The notes below the pieces were generated by a model that worked only from the letters and a program-made list of their open reading frames with translations, was not told where the DNA came from and did not search any database. Made by a program: the position numbers and the translations under genes. Source: Ciona intestinalis (lineage: Eukaryota; Chordata; Ascidiacea; Phlebobranchia; Cionidae). From it: 64,000 bases of DNA. Location of the stretch: the NCBI RefSeq assembly GCF_000224145.3, contig NC_020174.2, positions 1,843,056 through 1,907,055 on the forward strand, read 5' to 3'. How positions within the stretch are numbered: the first letter of the stretch is position 1; every line of letters begins with the position of its first letter. This document shows positions 32,020 to 44,300 of the stretch, one piece after another.

Positions 32020-33823
32020 CGAGTATATGTTTGATTAGCATGTTCATATAAAAGTGTAGATAAGTTGTATTGGCATTCTTCAAGTGTAGCTTTTTAGGTG
32101 GATTCATTCGTTTTAAAGTCTTATTTAGCTCTTATAGCAAGGTATTTCTTTTTAAGAAAAAGAATAAAGAAGAATACAAAGAAATGTATTGTCAGAAAAG
32201 TTAATTAAGAGTTATAACATGGCAAACAGCAAAAGTTCTTTTTACGAGTTTAAGATACTCAAAATTTTCTTTTTTTCATTTAATGAGTTTCAATACAAAC
32301 ATACAACTAAAACAGTTTTGAGTTATTCTGTAAAATATGTTTGTGTTGTTTAGGATAAACGAAATAAATACTGGTTATGTAAATAGCCTAACAACTACCT
32401 GATGCCACTTTGGCAAAATGGCTTCTGGAAAGAATTACTTTGAAGATCTTTTATGTAATGATGATGTCATGCGACATGGATCATTGGATCGTCTCGTAGA
32501 TGAAATAAATGAAACCAAAGATCGAACGATCTATAAGTTTCTCAGTGATTCTGGAAGCGAAGATTTTTTATGGTCACTCGTCACACTGTTGTCTTCATCA
32601 GAAACGAGGTTGGTATTTGGACTCTGAACTTATTTTGAATCTATTTTTGTTCCAATTATAAAAAAAAGTTTAAAATTTAAAAATGTTTTAAATTTGGTTT
32701 TAAATACTATAAAAATATTTTTTTAATAAATTTTTAAAATTTAATTAAAACACAAATTAGAGTAATTTTTACATTTTTTTGTGCGCTGGTGTATGCAAGA
32801 TGCATAGGTTGACAGCTTTTTGATATATATATATATCTATAAATAATATATATATTATTTGTCAGGATTGTCAGGTAATTGTAATAATACTATGAACTCA
32901 ACAGAAATTATTTTTTAAGATTTTGAACAAATTTTTGTGGTAAATGTTAGTAAATATAACAATGTCTTGTAAACTTTAAACAATTAGATCTGATTGTTCT
33001 TACCCCATAAATCCAAGTATATTGTCTGGCATTTCATTAGTTTGTTTGCGAGTCAATATTGACTATTTGCTTCAATTGACTTGTTAGTCCACATGCGGTG
33101 TGCCAAACGTTATACACACATACCATATTCAGTGTAGAACTTCTGCCGTTAAGACCGTGAAGTAATTTCTCTGCATCGATGTTCTGTGTGAAATCAAAGT
33201 TAAATTTTTTAAAGTATGAAATTTCATGTAAATAATATTTTAATTTATTTATTGAGGTTTTTGCTAATACAGGAACGAGTATGTGTATGAAGCCTATTCA
33301 GATTTTTTTGTGTTCTCCGCTTTAGTTTTTGTACTTTTTAATTTAACTTTAGTTTGTTTATAACACAGAGTTGCAAGCAATGCAGCGTATGTTATCGGAA
33401 GTCTCGCTGAGACAGAGCTTGGAGCTCAGAGAGTTTTATCTCTCACTAAAGGAAGAAAAGCAGCTTCTATTATGAAGGTATGCTAGTGTTATGCAGATAG
33501 AAACTTGAATTTTCAATTAATGCTTAGACACAATTTGGATCAAGTGCCAAAAAATATGTAAAAGACAGAAATCCATCCAACGAATGTGTTAGGTGGGAGT
33601 TATATTTCGCCTAAATTTACAGGATTTATTTCAGTCATAAATTGACCCCAAAATTTCATGCATACCTAAATATAAAGTTTAGTCCATTGTTAATTACAGC
33701 AAAACTTTTATACGTACAATAATTGGTTGCAAGTGAATAATGGTAGTAAGTGTTAAAATATAAAATACTTAACAAATAAATATAAATAACAACACTATAC
33801 TGGTAGACATAGCATGTGTGCAA
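32020..33823 (+). repeat. Second copy of the ARM-FN3 gene 5' region
   Basis: Near-identical to 50405-52247 for its whole length (start cgagtatatgtttgattagc in both; end tgtgtgca then N). Differences are single bases and one ~60-bp indel near 33240 / 51640. It is bounded by N on both sides, so it is an independent contig placed here, most simply the other haplotype of the 50-kb locus. Confidence 0.92.
32418..33477 (+). pseudogene. Duplicate of ARM-FN3 exons 1-2 (probably assembly artefact)
   Basis: Exon 1 (32418-32608) and exon 2 (33369-33477) encode the same residues as 50804-50994 and 51795-51903. No later exon follows; sequence ends at the gap. It is not an independent gene on this evidence. 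If long reads confirm it here it would be a recent 5'-partial duplication. Confidence 0.8.
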
Positions 33824-33873
33824 NNNNNNNNNNNNNNNNNNNNNNNNNNNNNNNNNNNNNNNNNNNNNNNNNN
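33824..33873. other. Assembly gap (50 N)
   Basis: A run of N between the misplaced ARM-FN3 contig and the tail of a seven-TM gene. Confidence 1.
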
Positions 33874-33988
33874 AGTCACGCATTCTTTCGTAGACTGGAA
33901 ACGAAGGCTGTTGCCGTGTTACAGAGTTGATTATGACGTTGTGGCGAAAGCGAACCACCATTGTGGACATAGCATCAGTATTGTGTGA
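33874..33988 (+). CDS. C-terminal tail of a seven-TM protein (paralogue of 35905-36951)
   Basis: Directly after the gap a frame of 37 codons reads VTHSFVDWKRRLLPCYRVDY and ends at TGA 33986-33988. The end of the complete seven-TM gene 2 kb downstream reads VTCSFADWKQRLFPCTKTEY. The match starts at the end of TM7 and covers the cytoplasmic start DWK.RL.PC. So a tandem paralogue lies here whose first ~310 codons are missing from the assembly. The tails diverge after about 15 residues. Confidence 0.75.
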
Positions 33989-33991
33989 TAA

Positions 33992-34098
33992 CATATAGTA
34001 CGTTGGGATAAGATGGTCCATGTTTTTAATCTCTTTCATTTGGTAGCAAATAAAAAAGGTATTATGTACTGATGATATCCATCTCAATAGCACTACAC
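33992..34098 (+). mobile_element. MITE copy, shortened, after the seven-TM tail
   Basis: It runs from catatagtacgttgggataag to tatccatctcaatagcacta, with a deleted core; it follows the stop codon by a few bases. Confidence 0.65.
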
Positions 34099-34446
34099 TG
34101 ACTGGTCGTGTTACCCTATATTACCTCACCCTGACGTGTGCTGCTTTCATTCATATACACTTGCCTTTTATTTCTCCCTTAAAGTAACTGCAGTTCAAGT
34201 ATTATACGATCGTTCTTTTACAGCATATGGCGAAGAATGTCGCGCTTTTAAAGTTCATTAATAAACGTTTGTTCATTGTTTCTTTTGTTTTCTACGAAAA
34301 CGAATCGACTTCAAAGAACGGAAATGAGGCGAAAAATAAAGAATTTACAAAATAATGTTGGAATACAATTTGCGTTGGACAACATACATATGACCAAGCA
34401 CGACACTGAAGTGCAAAGTTTGCATTAAAGCCTTGGCAGGACATAC

Positions 34447-34640
34447 AGTAGGGTGGGTAAAGACGACAGACCTTTACAGCTTAGCACATGTATCCAAATA
34501 TCCTGATAATGTTTTAAATGAAACAATCAAAAACGGTCCACAGGAGTCGTGAGGATACGGTTTTATAATTCATTAAATGTTTACTACCAGATGAGACGTG
34601 AAAAGAGAATGAAAACGTATCCCATCTTCCCCCGCTGTAC
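34447..34640 (-). mobile_element. MITE copy
   Basis: It runs from acagtagggtgggtaaagac to tcccatcttcccccgctgta, with core words reversed. Confidence 0.8.
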
Positions 34641-34769
34641 TATACTTCGTATTTTAATGTCTATTCTGCCCTGAATATGACGAGTAGCCTAACTTACGGT
34701 TCGAATATGCTGATTATTTTTCATTCAAATATGTTTTAAAACGCGAATATGATATAAGCATATCAACAC

Positions 34770-34852
34770 GACTTTAAAAGGGCGTTAAACACGTTTTGGA
34801 AATCTGGGATTTAGGTGCTAACGGTGTCCCGTCTGACCCCAGAGTACTATAC
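34770..34852 (+). mobile_element. Right half of a MITE copy
   Basis: cgactttaaaagggcgtt, ttaggtgctaacggtgtccc and accccagagtactata; the left half is missing. Confidence 0.65.
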
Positions 34853-34854
34853 AT

Positions 34855-35045
34855 AGTAGTGTGGAAGAAGAAGGGACACCTATTCCATTTTCCGTCCCCT
34901 TTGGTAATAAACAAAGAACATTCGATGAAATATAAAACCGTATCCCCGCGGCTCCCATAAACGTTGTTAATTGTTTAAAACACGATCAGGATATTTGGAC
35001 AATATGTGTTCAAGTTGTACCGTCTTACCCTATGGTACCATATAT
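34855..35045 (+). mobile_element. MITE copy
   Basis: It runs from tagtagtgtggaagaagaag to gtaccgtcttaccctatggt with all core words. It abuts the half copy on its left. Confidence 0.8.
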
Positions 35046-35362
35046 AAATATATAGTATGAGACGTGTGATATACAGAGAATTACACGCCGGTATAGCCGA
35101 AAGATACGTAAAACCGAAATAATTTTTTCTGCATCTGTAATCATTGAACTCGTGGAGCCGTTTATTAATCGATCTTAAACTGTTCATAAAGTATCTCCCA
35201 ATATTGCAGTAGCTTATTTCTTAAAGTTGGCATTGAATAATATTTCTATAGTTATATTGATTGAGTATTACTTTGTACTTGCTGGTTGAATATTTTATTT
35301 TACGTATGACGCGTTTGCTATTGGCTGTCGCGCTCCTTTTTCTCTTTCCACTATACATGTGC

Positions 35363-35368
35363 TATAAA
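35363..35368 (+). promoter_or_regulatory. Possible TATA box of the seven-TM gene
   Basis: TATAAA lies upstream of a non-coding first exon. That exon could end at 35713 (donor gtaagt at 35714) and splice to 35854 (acceptor ttttgcag), leaving a 140-bp 5'-UTR intron before the ATG at 35905. Confidence 0.4.
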
Positions 35369-35904
35369 GCGCCAACAAAACGCGTTACAGTGGTTTGTCC
35401 TGATTGAAGTGAGTGTTGTAGTTTTAAGCACCTCTTGCTCTGTGTGTTCAGTGCTCATTGCGAACGGAAGTTACTTGCCTGAAGTTATAGTGGTGTAGTA
35501 TAATCTATCAGAAAAAAAATCGCATTATCGTAGTGGTGGAATTTCGCATTGCATTTTATGTGCATTATGTAACTCGTGTGGATATGGTAAATGGTATCCG
35601 CATAATTTGTTATAGCATATCTGAAACCCAGTAGCTGTAGTGATTTTCGTGTTGCAATATTGGATAAAATCAGTGCAGAGGGCCATTTGTACGAGGCCGT
35701 CGGACATAAAAGTGTAAGTTGATACAGCAGGGGAAAGTTTTCAAAGAGCTCGCTTTGTGCGGAGTTTGGTGACTACTCAAAGAAAACAAGAGCCTAAACT
35801 CAGAGCTCTTGCCCGCTTTCCCTTACACGCCGAACTATTCTTTTGTTTTGCAGAGTACCGTGGCCAGCTCGCATAAATTGTAGTATCCAGAAAGTTGCTG
35901 TAGC

Positions 35905-36951
35905 ATGAATATGATAAATAGCACGGGATCAACGCTGGCCACGCTAGCTTCATCTCCGTCAACGGGCAGTGAAAAAGAATTCAGCCTGCCGCCAATGCAG
36001 CGATATTGGATACGGGACGAGATATTTGCAACCACATTAACTTGCATTGCTATATATCTTGTTGTGGTGCTGGCAATTTTCGAACATCGTCAGCGTACGC
36101 AAAGTGCAAAGTCAGGGAAACAGAAACATGATCGTACGTTCTGGAGAAAAGTTCAAAGTGTATTTTCACGAGGGACTTTATGTCTAGTTGCGGCAATATT
36201 TGGGTTAATAAGGTGTTTGTTTGAACAAGTAGAGCTACGATTCGGGACTCGTTCAGACACAGCATGTCGGATTTACCAATGCCAGCTAGTGATCGTGTTC
36301 CATTCCTCGTTCCTGTGCATGTATTTACTTCTATGGACGCGTCAACTAAAAATGTACAACCATAAAGCGCTTAGACATCTTAGCTCGCCATTTTTGAGAT
36401 TCATAAGCGGGGCTGTAATAGCTGGACTTATCGGTTCTTCTGTAGCAACAGCAACACAATACCTCATCACATTTAGATTAATAAGTTCACCGGTCGGTTG
36501 TGTGTACGATGTCAGAGCTATAGTGGATCCTGAATCATCGAGACTAGTCGGTCTACTACTTTTCGCTATCGCGTTTATTTTCCAATTCTCCCTCTTGGGA
36601 CTTCTGGTCTACCCACTGTTAAAGCATTACAAGATCGGATGCTGTTGCTGTGGGGAAGCAGAAAGATCTTCAACTGAAAATGTCCGTCGAACCATCATCC
36701 GTCTGAGTGTGTGTACAACTATGTGCGTGCTGTCGGACTTTGTGTCATCCCTTCTACTAATGTATTTACATGACGGTGTCAGTCCTATCATGTTCTGGGC
36801 TAACGTCTACACGGTTAATCTTCTGATCAACATGATTTGCGTCACTTGCTCCTTTGCCGACTGGAAACAACGACTGTTTCCGTGTACGAAAACCGAGTAC
36901 GCGGCAGTTGCAGTTGCTGCACCTAACAGCACATCAGCGTCGGCCTTGTAA
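35905..36951 (+). CDS. Seven-transmembrane protein, orphan-receptor-like
   Basis: A single coding exon of 348 residues. Hydrophobic segments lie at about 40-60, 89-107, 125-145, 165-187, 213-238, 263-287 and 295-316, giving seven TM helices. The N-terminus has no signal peptide and one N-glycosylation site (NST, residue 5). The loop between TM5 and TM6 has four Cys in a row (246-249), a likely palmitoylation site, followed by a Ser/Arg-rich part. The tail after TM7 is short (FADWKQRLFPC). I do not see the DRY or NPxxY motifs of rhodopsin-type GPCRs, so I give no family; TM3 ends LLWTRQLKMYNH. An upstream paralogue survives as a tail at 33874-33988, so this was a tandem family. The intronless coding region stands out against its many-exon neighbours. 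Confidence 0.8.
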   Translation: MNMINSTGSTLATLASSPSTGSEKEFSLPPMQRYWIRDEIFATTLTCIAIYLVVVLAIFEHRQRTQSAKSGKQKHDRTFWRKVQSVFSRGTLCLVAAIFGLIRCLFEQVELRFGTRSDTACRIYQCQLVIVFHSSFLCMYLLLWTRQLKMYNHKALRHLSSPFLRFISGAVIAGLIGSSVATATQYLITFRLISSPVGCVYDVRAIVDPESSRLVGLLLFAIAFIFQFSLLGLLVYPLLKHYKIGCCCCGEAERSSTENVRRTIIRLSVCTTMCVLSDFVSSLLLMYLHDGVSPIMFWANVYTVNLLINMICVTCSFADWKQRLFPCTKTEYAAVAVAAPNSTSASAL

Positions 36952-37103
36952 ATTTAAAGATACGCCGATAACTCGTCAACTGGGTGTAAACATACGCAGT
37001 AAAGAGACGATTTTTCGTCGCCGGATAGACGCTGCACCCACACATACAAACACCGATGTTCAATCAAAAGCTTGTGAAATATAGTTGTAAATATATTTGT
37101 TGT

Positions 37104-37109
37104 AATAAA
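37104..37109 (+). other. Poly(A) signal of the seven-TM gene
   Basis: AATAAA about 150 bp past the stop, with a second aaataaaa 14 bp further on. Confidence 0.55.
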
Positions 37110-37724
37110 CGTGGAACAAATAAAATACCTTATACTACATCTACATATTTTGTACAGAGCGTCGTTTTTGGGAAATTGTTTCAAAATTGGATTTTCCGAC
37201 GTAATTCGGTTTTAATGAAATATTTATTGCCCTAATTAGATGCTTACCACTTTTAGCCATTACCAATGACGAGGTGTAATGGAAGTTAAAAGTAATCATT
37301 GATTTTATAAATATAACAAAAATAGCGCACCTGCTGCTCAACGTTGTTTTGAACGCTGTTGCACCCATATCAAATATAAAAGCAACACAAACACGCTTAT
37401 TACATCAGTTAGGCGCATGAGCAGCCGGGAAAGCAAATATCAGGTCATCAATTATGAAAAGCGAATTCTCCCGCATAGAACGAAGCACACGGGTATACAA
37501 AAAGGAGATACAAATTGTAGCAAACCAGGGGTGCAACGGCTGACCTTTTCCAGCAATTAGATCAATAGTGAACGGATAACATACGTAGATCATTGCATTA
37601 GTTGGACCCGGTATTCCATTTGGAAGATATCGAACGCACCGGTGTGTTTGGTTGCTTTTCCACGTGACACAGTTTCTGTTGCGTTTGATAATTCTGACGA
37701 CACACAACGGTATTGTGAATGAAT

Positions 37725-37945
37725 GATGGTGAACTTTTATCCTTGCGTGTCGGGGCAGCGATAGGTATTTATAACACGAGTGGTCTGTTTCATACACCAC
37801 GTGCCGGCTCGTGAGATACCACGTATGTAACTTTGTGAGTGTTCATACACAAAAAGACACGCCCACTTTGGTTAAAGCGGCGAGCTTCGAAACCTCTTGC
37901 TGGCTGGCTAAAGACAGACGCTCTTACCATTGTGCCACAGATTTA
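37725..37945 (-). mobile_element. SINE, near full length
   Basis: On the minus strand: tggcacaatggtaagagcgt (A-box-like head), aagaggtttcgaagctcgc (B-box-like), a shortened body, then gagccggcacgtggtgtatg, aaacagaccactcg and a final gcaaggataaaa. Confidence 0.8.
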
Positions 37946-38059
37946 TTATTGTTAGGGAATGTAGATTTTGTAACTATTATTTGTGGGAATTAAGTGTGAA
38001 GATGTTTTTTGTCACTTAATGTGACATACGTATATATGTACTTGTATAAGTTACTTGCG

Positions 38060-38222
38060 TGGGTTTCCCACGGATACAATGCAGCAATTACATGCCCACA
38101 ATATTACATACATGTACTATCTCATAAGCGGCTCGAGGTGTTTAAATAACAGAACACCCGTGATATAACGAATGTTGTTGCCCCGCCACACAAGAATAAA
38201 TAAGTTGCATTCATTCATACAT
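38060..38222 (+). mobile_element. SINE tail module
   Basis: cagcaattacatgcccacaa, ctcataagcggctcgaggtg, aacagaacacccgtgatata, ttgccccgccacacaagaat and ttgcattcattcatac, in family order. Confidence 0.8.
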
Positions 38223-38399
38223 ACTTGATATTTTATTCATAAGCCCATAATAAAAACTCGCGAATTTAAAAGTAAGCTTGTAAAGCTTAATTTTAGGCTC
38301 ATAATATACAAATCTGACAAACGAAATCCAAAAATTTGGTGCAAAAAATTTGGTGCAAAAATTTTAGGAATTTTAGGGTTACAGCGTGCCAATTTTGGG

Positions 38400-41300
38400 C
38401 TATAGTTTGACGTAGAGGTATTTTACGTTGGTTACCTGGATATTTGGGTGATGACGTTTCACAAGCACAGCGTGGCCACGTAGGTCACGTGGTTGTCTGG
38501 AGCTATTGTGTGACGTCATATCCGAGTTATTCGTAGTAGGTTGAATTAAACGAACATTACGTCGTACTTCAGTTGGCGGTTGTTTGGGTTTCTGTTAAAA
38601 ATCGAAGTTTGCTAAATTTACAAAAAATCTTTAATTAATGGAGTTACGTCGATATTTAGGATTTTTTTATTAGACATACTACATTAATTAACAGCTAGGC
38701 TTCCGAACTATTTTTTTGGAAAATTTCAATTAAATAATTTATATAGGCGCAAGAACTACATATAAAAAAGTGTGTAGGCGGATGAAATCATGTTTTTTTA
38801 CCCATATGAAATATAATTACACGAAAAAATCCTGACGATTTTGTACACGCCATGTGTTCTATTCGTCATGTGTGTTTAGGCTTACAGCACCTTTGGTTAA
38901 GGTGGGATACCATGACGAACTTTAGTTTGATTGATAATGATGAATGAATGACAGCCAGCACGACATATTTGCGGGGAAAAAGCACTTTAATTATTCGTTG
39001 ACGTCACAGCTACGTAGGCTATATACATAATTGATTTTTCGTTTTACCAGATGTACATATATAATGAATACGAACCAAGTCATTATTATTTCGCGTATAA
39101 TTTGCCATTCGTGGTTTACTCTAAGTCACATGTCGTATTATGCCGTAGCACCTCACCCTTATGGAATAAAATACATTAATATGCTTAATGTGCAAACGTG
39201 TACCTCGGTAACGGACGGTTGAATGTTCTGCGTCATACCAGTGACGTCACGATCCTCTGTGACGTCAGGAATGTTCTCATCACGTGATGTGTCTTCAGAT
39301 TCTGCGTTTCATGGACTTTATTATAAATAATGATATAAACTTTATTTACAATTTCGAATATGGTACCGAAGATCAGATTAATTAAAACAACAAAGAGAGG
39401 GAATTAACAGCAAAACGACAGTCGTTAAAATTGTGTTATATCAACTTCATTACACAACATAAACTTTATTCGTTTATTTATCTCCTTGAATACAGTACCG
39501 AAGATCAGATTATTTAAAACAACGAAGAGAGGGAATTAGCAGCAAAACGATTGTCTACACGTGATTGTGTGTGATTAAAAACATGCTACGCCGACTAAGG
39601 GTAAAAACAACCTAAAATGTCAAATAAAACCATGGCTGCAAAACCCACAATACGCCGTGAATAGTAGAAAAGTTTTCGTGAAGATTTTACAAATACATTA
39701 ATGCAAGAATGCAACCACTATTTAATAATTTATTACTTTGGAAACTTAGACGGGTTGGGCATTTAGTTCCAATTATATCTTAATTTGTTCAATTAAATGC
39801 AAATCAATATGGATTTACATATACTGTATTGTGGGTTTAGAAGCAACGCATTTATCTGAAACTTTCATTCAAATAGTTTTTATCCGCAGCGTGTTATAAC
39901 GACCACCGTTTTGTTGCTAATTCCTTTCTCTTCATTTTATTCAAAGAGAAAAATAAAAAGTAGGCCATGTAAAAAATTAAATAAAACGTAGTTTCCAACT
40001 ATCGTTTTGCAGCTAATTTTCAAAATAAAAAATATTGTTTTTTTGCTGTTAATTCCTAAAACGTTATGTTTTATTTGCTGCTTCATTAAAAAAAGGATAA
40101 TTTCTGAATAAAAAAAATGTTATGAGATGGAATTAAAACCTGGGGTTTGAAACATTGTCATTGCTTCAAGGTTCAATGCACACACGCTACGCATGAATGC
40201 TTTCTTCATATCCTCTTCAAATACCCTTCGACCATGTTCCAGTTTTGATATTTCAGATCGCGAGTTTTCCAACGACTGACTTAACTATAAATAGACGATA
40301 TTTGATTACGTAATCCTGACGTCATTTTAGGGTAAAAAATTCTAAAGATATAGAGAAATACAATACTAACTTGATATATACGTTTATATAATTACTAATG
40401 CAAATAATAAAATATGAGATATTGGGGACACGCTTTAAAGTGAGTTCAGTCAATAGTTCAAATAACACGAGTTTGTTTTATTTTTAAAGTCATTTTTAAG
40501 ATTTTGTAAGTGGTTAGTAGAATAACATAATTAACTTAACAACAGGACGTAACATAGTTTAATGATAGGTGCAAAAGCACTGATTTTTGGGTTAGTTTTA
40601 AAACCAACATTACAGCCTATACATGAAGATACAATTATCTTCAATCCAAATGTTTCGGTTTAAACTAAAACCATTTTCAGTGACGTCAGAAGTTAAAATA
40701 ATGGTACACCAGGGAATTACATGATACAGTTTGATATTAATAGGTTTTTTCTATAAAGGTGGAGTTACATATGGACCTATGGCAAGACATGACACAGTAT
40801 CTGGGATTTGGGCCAAAAGTAGGTCATACGGCCAAACCCATTCATGTGTATTTTTAGTACGTTTTTAACTCTACATTAGGTTTTTTCTTTTTAGGTTAGG
40901 TCCTATGGGCTATGGCAATATAGGTCAGGGTACCTACGGTTGGGAGTTAAGACCAATGTAAGTTATATGGTCATGTCTGATCATGTGTATTTTTAGTTTG
41001 GTTTCATTGCTCCTTAGGTGTATAAAAAGCCATTTTGAAACTGATATTAAATTCTGGTGTTATTATATAAAGTAGATCAGACTGATCAGTATTTTTCTAT
41101 GTTTGAAAGTTTGAAATTATCTAAAGTGATCCTGTCTCAGATAAGGTGTATCTGACACTCTGACACTGTGACACACAACCTTATTAAAAATCAGATCTTA
41201 TCGATTAGAATTATATCAGTCACGCAATGAATAAGCCAGGTATTATATCAGCTTCAGGTATATAATGTACAGAAATAAAAGGCCAGAAATTTCATTTGTT

Positions 41301-44300
41301 AAATAATGAATTAGAATAGCGTGGTAAATATACCACGGAACACTTTAAATTTAAAAAAAGTAAAAAAAAACTTTTTTATAAACTTATATTAGGCCAATCC
41401 TTTTTGAACAACAATTTCTCAGCTATTTTTAAAAAAAGAGTCAGATTATGGGAGTATGAAATATAACTTATTATTCAACAATATGATTGGTGATTGACAC
41501 AAGCACATTGAATAATTGTATATACCAGATGTATGGTATGCAAGCATGCCTTAGAGTTGGCTTGTTTACCCTGCAGCTGCAGCATATACATTACCGCCAC
41601 TGGTTGTAATGTTTGTTTAAAAAATGAAATCCTTATTGTATCCAGCTAGACCCAAGAAATTTTTAACTTGTCTAAACTTACTAAAAAAATGGTTTAAAAA
41701 GTTTAAACCTACTAAAAAAAAACTGCCTGTAACCCAGAGGTAATGGATTCAAGGCTCGTCGCCGCTACCATTGAGAGCGTATGTGTTCTTGGGCAAGACA
41801 CTTAACGGCAATTGCCCCAACCCAGTGGCCACTAATTGGTTGTCCAAATCATCAGCCATGCATAAAAAAATTCCCCCAAAAATAATCACCTACAAAGTAA
41901 CATACATGGTAACTCGTAAGATGGCACGAGGTGTTAAACCCGTGTTATAACGACTGTCGTTTTCCGGCCGCGCTAGGATAAAGTAAATTACATTTATTCA
42001 AACCATATAACACATGCCTCACCTCATCAACCTTAGCTTCATAATCCCTCGTAAGCTGAACACAAACTTCCTGAGCTTTGAGTTGGCACGCTTGTTCCAC
42101 CTTCCTCTTCCAACCTCCCTCCACCAACATCCTCCACGATCGCCAACTTTTCGTCTTAAGCGAGTGCTCCCAGTGTTGCCGGGCAAGTTTCGACGTGAAA
42201 TTCTTTTTAAATAAAAATAATATATGTATATATTTATAGATATATTTTAAGTGTAAGTATTTTGTTTACTTTTTTTGGCCAAAAAATAGTTTTACCTTTA
42301 GTTATACAAAATTTAAACTGTAAATTATCTGTACTTTTAATATTAAATCGGTTTTAATGGAAATTTTGTTTAAAATAAATTAAGGGCAGTTTATCAGTAA
42401 TTACTTGAAACATTTTTTCAGGTGGGTAAGATAAGATGTGGGTTCTGACAGTATGACTCGTCATCAGACCTGAGATTTAAGCCAAAATAGGGCCGTATGG
42501 CCAAATAACCCTACTTCTATTTACAACAATTTTTAGATTTTTCTATGAAACTAAAACAAATCTCAAATAAAATACATTACCAATCTCTTTTCATCCACAA
42601 GTCTTGTTTTCCACTGTGAGAAAACTCTCATCATCTCTTGTTTCTCCTTGCTTGTATGTAAGGCCCGTGTGAGGTTGGATATCACAATGTCTTTCCTCTT
42701 GAGTGAACTTTCATAAGTGTGGAGCAACTCTTGCAAACTTTCAACTTCATTCTTGAAAAGAATATATTTATTTAAATCTTTGTTGGTTTAAATATATATA
42801 GCAGAAAATAGCTACCAGGAATTTTACTGGCCTGAATTTATTGGTAAATAACACTTTCAATTACGTTCTTAAAAAATATATATTTGTTTAAACAATTATT
42901 AGTTTAAATATAGCAGTAAATAGTTACCAACATTTTTACTGGCTTGAATTTATTGGTAAGTAACACTTATATGATACAATATTCAATGGTTTTTACTGCC
43001 ACAAATGTGTGTGTGTATGTCTACTAACGGTGGAATAGAACAGGCATTTTATAACTTATTCTGGAAATGAAATTGATGTCATGCATATGTAAACAAGAAA
43101 ATTAAAACCTAAAATAAGTTTCAAAAATTTAACACACATTTTTACCTGTAGTGTAGTAATAGTATTATGAAATTCTTTTTCTTGAGAATGAAATTTTTGA
43201 TGAAGTGATTCTTCCATATTTAATCTCATTGCATCAACTTCATTCTGGTTTAAATATCAAATATTGGTTCAGTTTTATAAGCATTCTATTGCAATTAGCG
43301 GTATGTAAAAAAGTTTAAACATTTTTGGTGTATTTTTTTAAATATAAGCAGGTTTAAAAAAGTGCCAGTAAAAAAAGGATCGGGAGTTAAAAATGGAGAG
43401 CAATTGATTTTAAATTATTTAAAAGGTTTTTTTACTGATGTTTTAGCTTCACACAAAGTTAAAATAAATTACCAATATTTTATTTCGATATTCTTCATTC
43501 CATTTTTCAATCTTGTTACTCAGTTGCATCATGTTATCACCATGTGTAGATTTCTCCATTTGATTTATTGACGCTTGTTTGTCTAATTTAGAAAAAGAAG
43601 AAAAATAGAAGTTAGAAGTATAACTTGAGCCAAGAAAGTTGAGGGGTGGAAGCTCACGGTTAACCAATAGCGGTTAGAGTCTAGAGTTTTTAAACCTTTT
43701 CTACTGGTGTTCCTTCTTTTTAAACCACAGCACGGTGCAAAAAAATATTCTTTTTTTATTTACTGTTGATTTGTTTGAATGAGTTTATAGTTTTTAGTGT
43801 GGTTTGTGGGACATAGGTTGAGAGCCAGTGGTCTAGGGAATGTACTTAACTTAATGCAGTTTAAGTAAGGAATATTTACTTTAACAAAAATCAAATTTTT
43901 AATTAAAAATTTTACATTTTGCCAAAAAAAAATAAAAAAGTAAGAGACATTTGCAAAAAAATATAAAGCAAAACATATTGGCAGCAAATACAAGAATTTA
44001 TAAAGAAAAGATAAAAACCACATTAACATCATACCAGCAGTTGTTCCACCAAGGATGGAAGTCACGTTTGAAGGTTTTGGTCGATTCTGACGCTCCGTTT
44101 CAAGTTCATCACTCCCCATGGCGCTGTCACGACCTGAAGCTAACGAGTCTGTCTCCATTCGCGAGTGGTTTGAGGAATCTAACATAGATATCTTATAATA
44201 AATAATAGATAACTTCATATCATCAATTTAAAAAGGGGGGGGGGGAATTTTTTTTTAATATATCAGGCTGGTAAATAAAAGTTAATCAGAATCAGGAGTA

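Larger units (their letters stand above)
37110..38399. other. Intergenic stretch with two SINE copies
   Basis: Between convergent seven-TM gene and POC5. Apart from the SINEs listed separately I see no gene; the minus frame 37405-37800 has no family signature. Confidence 0.5.

Noticed and set aside
31823-32107. Frames running through the second N run
   Set aside because: Only the RRP8 exon at 31845-31894 is real; the rest is gap or flank of a different locus.
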